Origin: Thermoflavifilum sp.
GTDB lineage: Bacteria; Bacteroidota; Bacteroidia; Chitinophagales; Chitinophagaceae
Assembly (NCBI GenBank): GCA_019683625.1
Contig: JADGHY010000137.1
Span: 1 to 6,020, forward strand
Length of the DNA: 6,020 nt
Reading direction: 5' to 3'
Numbering within the stretch: position 1 is the stretch's first letter; every line of letters begins with the position of its first letter. The position numbers and the translations under genes were made by a program. The notes under the pieces were generated by a model that saw only the letters and a list, made by a program, of their open reading frames with translations, was not told where the DNA came from and did not search any database. Positions 1 through 4,926 of this stretch are shown piece after piece.

Positions 1-591
1 GCAGATAGCTTGTATAATTTTTCCACCATCGGATATGCGATGGCGGCCGACAGTAAGCAGGGGCAATTCATTGATACTCATCCTTTGGGAGATAGTGGTT
101 ACTATAAATTGATTTTTGTGAAACCCGACGGAAGTTATTTTTTTAGCCAAACAATTTTTTTTCATGGGCAGACAGCCACGACCATTTCACATCCGGAAAT
201 TGCTATCCAGCCTGTGAACAAGCCTGCTCGCAAAGATTCAGCTGTGGTAAATCGTCCGCCGGCTTATCATCCTTCCATTTATGTATTTACCAATCCTTCG
301 GGCAACATCACCCTCTCGCTTCCCGATGCTGGTGCGCATACTTATCATCTGGTTTTTTATGATAGTACTGGAATGCGTGTGCTGGAAATTCCACACATCG
401 GACAGTCATTGCTTACGCTCGACAAATCCAATTTTCTGCATGCCGGTTGGTTTCATTATGAGTTATATGATGGCAACAAGCTGGTAGAAAAATGGAAATT
501 ATATGTACCCGATGATGTGCAGGTAGATAGCATTAATGAAGAGTCGCCTGTGCGGCAGACAAAGGCAAGGGCACGATCTCGTCGCCGGTAG
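1..591 (+). CDS. C-terminal part of a secreted protein with a T9SS type A sorting-like domain (5' truncated by window)
   Basis: The reading frame is open from base 1, so the true start lies upstream; 196 residues are visible before TAG. A YYKL...PDGSYFFSQ segment (about visible residues 33-50) resembles the end of a fibronectin-like domain that often precedes T9SS tails. A Ser/Pro/Lys-rich linker follows, then a tail (about residues 93-169) with FTNPSGNITLSL, LVFYDSTGMRVLEI, LDKSNFLHAGWFHYEL and KLVEKWKLYV. These match the order of the family pattern: NP near the strand start, 'yDxxGkxv', 'l..l.aGxYxl', and a basic end strand. Such domains direct export through T9SS and anchoring to, or release from, the cell surface. 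Oddly, about 27 residues follow the end strand, finishing RQTKARARSRRR, and the last 19 are antisense to the 3' end of lipB. The N-terminal function is unknown. The CTD assignment is by pattern only. Confidence 0.7.
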   Translation, partial: ADSLYNFSTIGYAMAADSKQGQFIDTHPLGDSGYYKLIFVKPDGSYFFSQTIFFHGQTATTISHPEIAIQPVNKPARKDSAVVNRPPAYHPSIYVFTNPSGNITLSLPDAGAHTYHLVFYDSTGMRVLEIPHIGQSLLTLDKSNFLHAGWFHYELYDGNKLVEKWKLYVPDDVQVDSINEESPVRQTKARARSRRR

Positions 592-1318
592 CTTCGCTGA
601 GCCGATGCAGAAAATGTTTTATCCATTTGTTTTTCACTTCACTAAGGGGAATAGGTTTGCCCAGTTCACGTTGCATGGAGCTCACCTGTTTCCCCTGGAT
701 GCCGCAGGGAATGATGTAGTCAAAATAATGCAGGTTTGTATTCACATTTAGGGCAAGACCATGCATGGTAATCCAGCGGCTGCAGCGCACGCCCATGGCA
801 CAAATTTTCCTGGCCCGGTGAGGGATATCCGGATCCAGCCATACGCCTGTTTCTCCGGGTGAACGGGTGGCATGGATATCATATTCCCTCAATACATCTA
901 TCACAGACTGTTCCAGCAGGCGCATGTATTTTCCGATATCGGTAAAACATTTTTCCAAATCCAGGATAGGATAGGCCACCAGCTGTCCGGGCCCATGAAA
1001 CGTAATATCTCCGCCCCGGTTGGTGTGCACATACTCGATGCCCAGCATGTGCAGTTGTTCTGGTGAAGCAAGCAGGTGGGAAGCTTTCCCATTTTTGCCC
1101 AGGGTAATCACCGGAGGATGTTCACACAGCAAAAGAAAGTGTTGGGTTTTTGCCTCAAGCGGAGAAATGGTTATGCCGTGTTGGGCAAGCTGTTCCCGTT
1201 GATAGGCATAGAAGGCTATCTTAGCCTGCAGATTTTGTTGCAGCAATTGCTCCTGATAAGCCCAGGCTTCCCGATAAGGTATGATGCCTAAATCTTGGAC
1301 ATAAAGGGTTTGAGCCAT
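533..1318 (-). CDS. lipB: Octanoyltransferase LipB (lipoyl(octanoyl) transferase)
   Basis: LipB moves the octanoyl group from octanoyl-ACP to lipoyl domains of 2-oxoacid dehydrogenases and GcvH in the cytoplasm, the first step of endogenous lipoate synthesis before LipA. The 261-residue product carries all family signatures: CEHPPVITLGKNG (65-77), RGGDITFHGPGQ (101-112), KICAMGVR (171-178) with the catalytic Lys171, HGLALNV (186-192) and IIPCGI with the catalytic Cys205. It is longer than the roughly 210-residue enterobacterial enzyme, mainly from an extra N-terminal stretch around residues 30-58. The ATG is supported by the near N-terminal YVQDLG start typical of LipB and by a TAATTTTG promoter-like box 4 nt upstream. 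The last 19 residues (after the conserved core) overlap the convergent upstream gene. lipA is not in the window. Confidence 0.96.
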   Translation of the reverse strand: MAQTLYVQDLGIIPYREAWAYQEQLLQQNLQAKIAFYAYQREQLAQHGITISPLEAKTQHFLLLCEHPPVITLGKNGKASHLLASPEQLHMLGIEYVHTNRGGDITFHGPGQLVAYPILDLEKCFTDIGKYMRLLEQSVIDVLREYDIHATRSPGETGVWLDPDIPHRARKICAMGVRCSRWITMHGLALNVNTNLHYFDYIIPCGIQGKQVSSMQRELGKPIPLSEVKNKWIKHFLHRLSEATGDEIVPLPLSAAQATLH

Positions 1319-1322
1319 CAGG

Positions 1323-1330
1323 CAAAATTA
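1323..1330 (-). promoter_or_regulatory. Candidate Bacteroidota -7 promoter element for lipB
   Basis: On the minus strand the sequence reads TAATTTTG, an exact match to TAnnTTTG, ending 4 nt before the lipB ATG. If used, transcription would begin at or within a few bases of the start codon and give a leaderless or nearly leaderless lipB mRNA, separate from the DUF2141 gene 39 bp upstream. No clear -33 TTG partner was identified. An AT-rich stretch before a start codon could produce this match by chance. Confidence 0.4.
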
Positions 1331-1357
1331 CGCCAATCGGTGGCTGTCGTTGCACCG

Positions 1358-1813
1358 TTAAAAAAAATAATGTACGCGGATAGTAATGGTAGTATCTTCT
1401 TTCAGGTAGAATGCAGAAGAAGCAAAATCGGGTTTGCCCCAGAGTCTTTTTTTTCTGGTAGATACGCCAACACCTTCCGTAGGGATGCCCAGGAAGTTCA
1501 TGCGACAGCGCCCGTCATCATCTTCATCGTGCAGGAGGGCCACGGCATATATTCCGGCGGGCAAGTCGTTCCAAACCACTTCCGGCTTTTGTTCCGGGTT
1601 AAGGGGCATTCTCATCTGTCGAAAGCTAAGGTTGGGCTGGTCGGGAAACCCATAAGCCCGGTTGAACAGGGACAGCAGCAGCTGTCCCTTGTTGTTTCGC
1701 AAGCCTTCTACCCGGATCCGCAACTGAAACTGGGCCTGGCCATGCAGATGCAGGCACAATCCACCCGCCAGGAGCAGGGTAAAATGCTGGTATTTGAACC
1801 GGGCAAAAGGCAT
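1358..1813 (-). CDS. DUF2141 family exported protein
   Basis: The 151-residue product starts with a Sec signal peptide (basic MPFARFKYQHF, hydrophobic LLLAGGLCLHL, probable cleavage after HGQA near residue 27). The mature part shows the DUF2141 pattern: LRIRVEGLRNNKGQLLLSLFN (about 31-51), LPAGIYAVALLHDEDDDG (84-101) and NFLGIPTEGVGVS (106-118), then a final beta strand TITIRVHYFF. Members are small periplasmic or cell-surface beta-sandwich proteins of unknown function. I chose ATG 1813 because it places the signal peptide at the N-terminus and begins 10 bp after the stop of the upstream acyl-protein synthetase gene. The frame stays open to an ATG at 1960, but that would overlap the upstream gene by 137 bp with a non-family sequence. 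A T8 run at 1447-1454 is read through in frame. The tight spacing suggests co-transcription with the upstream gene. Confidence 0.9.
   Translation of the reverse strand: MPFARFKYQHFTLLLAGGLCLHLHGQAQFQLRIRVEGLRNNKGQLLLSLFNRAYGFPDQPNLSFRQMRMPLNPEQKPEVVWNDLPAGIYAVALLHDEDDDGRCRMNFLGIPTEGVGVSTRKKRLWGKPDFASSAFYLKEDTTITIRVHYFF
1668..1689. repeat. Perfect 9-bp inverted repeat with 4-nt loop inside the DUF2141 gene
   Basis: AGGGACAGC at 1668-1676 and GCTGTCCCT at 1681-1689 are exact reverse complements separated by AGCA. The hairpin would form in the mRNA of the DUF2141 gene, over the codons for QLLLSLF. There is no U tract after it on the minus strand, so it is not an obvious terminator. It may be a chance result of Leu and Ser codon use. 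Confidence 0.6.
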
Positions 1814-1823
1814 TCCAAAAGTA

Positions 1824-2813
1824 TTAAGCCACCAACAAATTACAACCACGCCATTCGCTGGCATCCTGTCGGCCCAACACTTCAAATGTGGCGTCGGCAT
1901 ACACGCGGCCCACGTCGTCAGTAGCCAGAAAGGCGCAGGAATGCACGTTGGCGAGATCAATGATGTTCAGCAGCCCTTGCCCTTCGGTCTTCACTTCCAG
2001 CGGATCGTAGCTATCCCGCACCAGCACCCGCATCCAGGGCGGACAGGCAAAACGCCCTTTGCAAGGTGCATAAGCTTGGGAAAGCAATTCCGCCATGCCG
2101 TATTCGGCATGTACACAGTTTACCCGAAAAGCTTCCTGCAGGTGTAGATGTACTTCCTCCCTTATCATTTCCCTGCGCCGGCCTTTCATCCCGCCTGTTT
2201 CCATGACAAGCGTATGCCGCAATGGCATGGGATATTGGGCAGCAAAATCCAGTAAAGCAAAGGTAACTCCTAACAGAATCGTGGGCTGTTGCCTGGATTC
2301 CAGGCTTTTCAAGGTGTGGCTTAAGCTTTCCATATCGGAAAGATAAAATCCATTTTCCGGATGTGCACTTGCCTGCATCCATTCCCGCACCATGAAAATG
2401 AGTGAAGAATGAGGCCGCTCCAAATAATGCGGCAAAAGTCCAAGGATGGCATATTGGCTCAATGGGCCATAGAACAGTTCAAAACCTTTTATCAGACTCT
2501 TCCGATATACATTCAGATCCCGGATATAATGCCGGCTAGGGGTAATTCCGGTGGTGGTACTGCTTTCAAAATAGGTTTCCGGTAGGGTATCCTGCGTATC
2601 TACGACGGCATGAAATTTAAAACTGCTTACGGGTAAAAACGGAATTTCGGTGATATGCTTTACTGCTTTTGGTTTAATGCCCAGCTGATCCACAAAAGCG
2701 CGATAGGGAGTTACGGTTTGGTATTGATAGTGAAACAAGGCAATGGCATTTGCCTCGAAAGAGGCTGGTGCAGAAGAAAAAATATGGGTCTTAAAATCTT
2801 TTATGCAAAACAT
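1824..2813 (-). CDS. LuxE/PaaK-like acyl-protein synthetase (adenylate-forming acyltransferase)
   Basis: The 329-residue product belongs to the ANL-like LuxE family, whose founding member activates fatty acids as acyl-AMP and carries them as a thioester for reduction in luminous bacteria. Visible features are PFLPVSSFKFH (59-68), the nucleotide-binding loop FESSTTTGITPSRH (82-95), METGGMKGRRREM (205-216), EYGMAELLSQAY (237-248; the adenylation motif equivalent to YG.TE), and a C-terminal LLNIIDLANVHSCAFLATDDVG (281-302) with VLGRQD (312-317). The length is close to the family's usual 330-370. In the loop, the glycine expected in SSGTTG is Thr86. No luxC, luxD or luciferase is present, so bioluminescence is not implied; Bacteroidota versions are probably involved in acyl or aryl activation in cell-envelope or natural-product chemistry. 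It is the first gene of a probable operon with the DUF2141 gene. Confidence 0.85.
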   Translation of the reverse strand: MFCIKDFKTHIFSSAPASFEANAIALFHYQYQTVTPYRAFVDQLGIKPKAVKHITEIPFLPVSSFKFHAVVDTQDTLPETYFESSTTTGITPSRHYIRDLNVYRKSLIKGFELFYGPLSQYAILGLLPHYLERPHSSLIFMVREWMQASAHPENGFYLSDMESLSHTLKSLESRQQPTILLGVTFALLDFAAQYPMPLRHTLVMETGGMKGRRREMIREEVHLHLQEAFRVNCVHAEYGMAELLSQAYAPCKGRFACPPWMRVLVRDSYDPLEVKTEGQGLLNIIDLANVHSCAFLATDDVGRVYADATFEVLGRQDASEWRGCNLLVA

Positions 2814-2834
2814 CGTTTAAATAGCTGAACCCTT

Positions 2835-2842
2835 TAAATTTG
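2835..2842 (+). promoter_or_regulatory. Candidate -7 promoter element for the lipoprotein gene
   Basis: TAAATTTG matches TAnnTTTG exactly and ends 4 nt before the first ATG of the lipoprotein gene, the same spacing as at lipB. It lies in the 33-bp divergent gap to the acyl-protein synthetase gene. A start site just after it would make the mRNA leaderless. No TTG was seen at the usual -33 distance. Two TTTAAA palindromes (2816-2821 and 2833-2838) add to the AT-rich character of the gap. Confidence 0.45.
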
Positions 2843-2846
2843 TTTT

Positions 2847-3293
2847 ATGATGTGTCGCTTTCTGGTTTTTTTAGGCTTGATAGGGCTGCTGTTCACAGCT
2901 TGCAGCAAAAACAAAGGTTTTTCTTCAACGCCGCAAATTACGTTAGAATCCGTGAATCCCTTGGAATTAGGGAATGGAGAGACCCTTCAAATTGTATTAA
3001 ATTTTAAAGATGCAGAGGGAGATATTCAAGATTCCGTGTTTGTGCGGGAGGATGTGGGCTATGATTATTATGATATTTTTTATCCGTTGCCTGGCGATGT
3101 GCCCAAGCAAAGGAATCTGGAAGGACAGATTATATTGAGCCTGCCTTATGGCTCGGGTGCCGGAGGCTTTGCTGTGGCAGCTCCTCGCCGTCCCAACTTG
3201 CCCGATACCGCAATCTTTTACATTTACATTAAAGATCTCCAGGGGCATATCAGCGACACGGTGAAGACTCCTCCGGTGATTGTGCAACCCTGA
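2847..3293 (+). CDS. Small hypothetical lipoprotein
   Basis: The 148-residue product opens with a lipoprotein signal peptide: hydrophobic FLVFLGLIGLLFTA followed by Cys19, giving an LFTAC lipobox. Phe at -3 is slightly off consensus. Residues after the cysteine (SKNKG) are not acidic, so the acidic surface-export signal known in some Bacteroidota is not evident, and a periplasm-facing location is more likely. The mature part is beta-rich, with PQITLESVNP, an Ig-like opening at about 29-38, then LNFKDAEGDIQD (51-62), an acid and Tyr patch DVGYDYYDIFY, and a final FYIYIKDLQGHISDTVKTPPV. I do not recognise a named family; the layout resembles small lipoproteins of Chitinophagaceae-type genomes. 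Two ATGs stand in tandem (2847 and 2850). The gene converges on uxuA with only 7 bp between stop codons. Confidence 0.85.
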   Translation: MMCRFLVFLGLIGLLFTACSKNKGFSSTPQITLESVNPLELGNGETLQIVLNFKDAEGDIQDSVFVREDVGYDYYDIFYPLPGDVPKQRNLEGQIILSLPYGSGAGGFAVAAPRRPNLPDTAIFYIYIKDLQGHISDTVKTPPVIVQP

Positions 3294-3300
3294 TTGGCTT

Positions 3301-4479
3301 TTATTTTACCTCCAACATGCGTTGGATACCCAATTCTAATCCCCGCAATTCAGCCAACCCTCTTAACCTGCCTATGGCGGAATAACCGGGATAAGTTTTT
3401 TTGTGAAGATCGTCTAACATTTGATGGCCATGATCGGGGCGCACAGGGATAGCCCGTTCTTGCTGCCGCATTTGTTTTACTACCTGATACATAATGGCAA
3501 ACATATCCACATCACCGTCGAGATGATCGGCTTCATAAAAATTACCCGGGCTTTGGCGCCTTACATTGCGCAGATGCAGGAAATGAATCGAGTGGCCAAA
3601 TTCTTTCACCATGGCAGGCAGATCGTTATCGGCACGGGCTCCCAACGAACCCGTACAGAAACATAAACCATTGGCTGGAGCGGGAGCAGCCTGGAGCAGC
3701 GCGCGGAGATGAGCTGCTGTGCTTACGATACGAGGCAGGCCCAGCAGAGGCCAGGGTGGATCGTCGGGGTGAATGGCCAGGCGGATTTGCAGTTCTTCGG
3801 CAACAGGTACAATTTCCCGCAAAAATTCGAACAGATGATCCTGAAGCTCCCTTTCACGCATACCCGCATAAGCCTGAAGAGCATCGAGGATTTCCTCCCG
3901 GGTAAAACGTCCTTCGCTTCCCGGCAACCCTAAGAGGGCATTGTGGTATAAGGTGTTTTTTTCCTCAGCATTCATCTGTTGAAATCGTTGTTCGGCCTGG
4001 GCAATTTCTTCCGGCGTATAATCTTGCTCGGCATGTGGTCTTTTGAGCAAAAACAAATCAAATGCAATGAAGGCAAGTCGTTCAAACCGGAGAGCCAGGC
4101 TGCGATCGGGCATCGGGTAAGCGATATCGGTACGCATCCAGTCGAGCACCGGCATGAAATTATAGGTGACCACCTTAATGCCACAGGTGGCCAGATTCCG
4201 CAAGCTATCCTTATAATGTGCGATATACGTCCGGTAATGACCTGTTTGCCTTTTGATGTCTTCATGTACGGGCAGGCTTTCCACTACTTCCCAGTTCATG
4301 CCAGCAGCGGCAATTTCGCGTTGGCGTTTCCGGATTTCCTCTACAGACCATACATTACCTACTGGTATATGGTGTAGGGCAGTGACTACTCCGCTGCACC
4401 CGGCCTGACGGATATCCCATAGGCTCACGGGATCGTTGGGGCCATACCAACGCATGCATTGAATCAATTGATGGGGCAT
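3301..4479 (-). CDS. uxuA: Mannonate dehydratase
   Basis: UxuA dehydrates D-mannonate to 2-keto-3-deoxygluconate in hexuronate (glucuronate) catabolism. With ATG 4479 the product is 392 residues, essentially the usual family length of about 390, and it begins like the family with a QCMRWYGPNDPVSL segment (7-20). Metal and active-site motifs of this xylose-isomerase-like TIM barrel are present: HPDDPP (237-242), CFCTGSLGARADND (273-286), HLRN (302-305) and RPDHGH (347-352). These carry the His, Cys, His and Asp/His residues known to hold Mn(II) or Fe(II). YPGYSAIGRLRG (363-374) is the typical C-terminal signature. The frame is open to 4659, but that extension would be antisense to a tRNA gene and is not family-like. 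No uxuB, uxaC or kdg genes occur in the window. A possible promoter and inverted repeat lie upstream (4519-4552). Confidence 0.96.
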   Translation of the reverse strand: MPHQLIQCMRWYGPNDPVSLWDIRQAGCSGVVTALHHIPVGNVWSVEEIRKRQREIAAAGMNWEVVESLPVHEDIKRQTGHYRTYIAHYKDSLRNLATCGIKVVTYNFMPVLDWMRTDIAYPMPDRSLALRFERLAFIAFDLFLLKRPHAEQDYTPEEIAQAEQRFQQMNAEEKNTLYHNALLGLPGSEGRFTREEILDALQAYAGMRERELQDHLFEFLREIVPVAEELQIRLAIHPDDPPWPLLGLPRIVSTAAHLRALLQAAPAPANGLCFCTGSLGARADNDLPAMVKEFGHSIHFLHLRNVRRQSPGNFYEADHLDGDVDMFAIMYQVVKQMRQQERAIPVRPDHGHQMLDDLHKKTYPGYSAIGRLRGLAELRGLELGIQRMLEVK

Positions 4480-4518
4480 GATATCATGAGGTTTGAGGCC
4501 TGCAAAATACGCAGGAAA

Positions 4519-4545
4519 GCTGAATTCCGTCTTTCCGAGTTCAGC
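4519..4545. repeat. Imperfect inverted repeat in the uxuA upstream region (possible operator or leader hairpin)
   Basis: GCTGAATTC (4519-4527) and GAGTTCAGC (4537-4545) are reverse complements at 8 of 9 positions, separated by 9 nt. The repeat adjoins and shares one base with a TAnnTTTG box and would span the predicted uxuA transcription start. A second short repeat, CCTGC-N7-GCAGG (4499-4515), lies between it and the ATG. This position suits a repressor site or an RNA hairpin, but no regulator gene is visible and the match could be chance. Confidence 0.3.
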
Positions 4546-4552
4546 AAAATTA
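4545..4552 (-). promoter_or_regulatory. Candidate -7 promoter element for uxuA
   Basis: The minus strand reads TAATTTTG, an exact TAnnTTTG match, about 65 nt upstream of the uxuA ATG in the 93-bp gap shared with the divergent tRNA gene. It predicts an mRNA leader of roughly 60 nt containing the inverted repeats. No -33 TTG was found at standard spacing. Confidence 0.3.
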
Positions 4553-4572
4553 TGTAGCTTGCAAAGGTTTTT

Positions 4573-4646
4573 GGTCCGGTAGCTCAGCTGGATAGAGCAA
4601 CAGCCTTCTAAGCTGTGGGTCATGCGTTCGAATCGCATCCGGATCG
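4573..4646 (+). tRNA. tRNA-Arg (anticodon TCT)
   Basis: A complete cloverleaf can be drawn. The acceptor GGTCCGG (4573-4579) pairs with CCGGATC (4639-4645), with one G-T wobble. The D-arm is GCTC/GAGC around a 9-nt loop containing GG, and the anticodon stem is ACAGC/GCTGT with loop CTTCTAA, giving anticodon TCT at 4607-4609 (reads AGA, Arg). The variable loop is GGGTC, and the T-arm is ATGCG/CGCAT with loop TTCGAAT. The discriminator base is G4646. CCA is not encoded, so it would be added after transcription. This is the functional copy; a damaged second copy lies 344 bp downstream (start to start). Confidence 0.96.
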
Positions 4647-4663
4647 CTTCTCTTTTCATATTT

Positions 4664-4926
4664 ATGTCAATTGTATCTGGTGCATACTATGTGTATGTGC
4701 TCAGGAGTGAGCATTGCGACAGGATGTATATTGGTATCACCAGCGACATAGCACGAAGGTTAGCTGAACACAATGGGGGGTAAGACACGTTCCACACGTT
4801 CATGCAGGCCATGGAAATTGTTATGGTATGAGAAGGTGGGAGACAGGGTGTTAGCCAGGGAGCGGGAGGTTTTTTTTGAAGAGTGGGGTTGGTCGGGAAT
4901 GGATACGCAAACATTTGCTTGGGTAG
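4664..4926 (+). pseudogene. GIY-YIG nuclease family gene with two frameshifts
   Basis: Frame 1 from ATG 4664 reads MSIVSGAYYVYVLRSEHC then DRMYIGITSDIARRLAEHNGG and stops at TAA 4781. YVYVL and MYIG are the GIY and YIG halves of the domain. The next frame continues KTRSTRSCRPWKLLWYEKVG and then DRVLAREREV. After a T8 run a third frame gives KSGVGREWIRKHLLG and TAG at 4924-4926, the classic end of these short proteins. Removing one G from the G6 run (4775-4780) and one T from the T8 run (4869-4877 region) restores an 86-residue protein of normal length with no gaps. Longer homopolymer-bearing genes nearby (T8 in the DUF2141 gene and in the first gene) are intact, so decay is more likely than general read error. 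Small stand-alone members of this family are often annotated only as GIY-YIG nuclease or endonuclease; their targets are not established here. Confidence 0.85.

Noticed and set aside
1295..1924. A 209-residue plus-strand ORF
   Set aside because: It is antisense to lipB, the DUF2141 gene and the acyl-protein synthetase gene, all of which have clear family motifs; no recognisable domain of its own.
1814..1960. A 49-residue N-terminal extension of the DUF2141 protein
   Set aside because: It overlaps the acyl-protein synthetase gene in another frame, and the signal peptide begins exactly at the internal Met at 1813.
1824..2813. A bioluminescence (lux) locus
   Set aside because: Only a LuxE-family gene is present; no luxA, luxB, luxC or luxD neighbours, and LuxE-like proteins are common in non-luminous Bacteroidota.
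3291..3303. A bidirectional terminator between the lipoprotein gene and uxuA
   Set aside because: Only 7 bp separate the stop codons and no hairpin with T tracts is visible there.
4480..4659. A 60-residue N-terminal extension of mannonate dehydratase starting at 4659
   Set aside because: It is antisense to the intact tRNA-Arg and unlike the family; the start at 4479 gives the usual length and N-terminus.
4775..4877. Programmed ribosomal frameshifting in the GIY-YIG gene
   Set aside because: Two separate shifts would be needed in about 100 bp, with no visible slippery-plus-stimulator arrangement; decay by homopolymer slippage is simpler.
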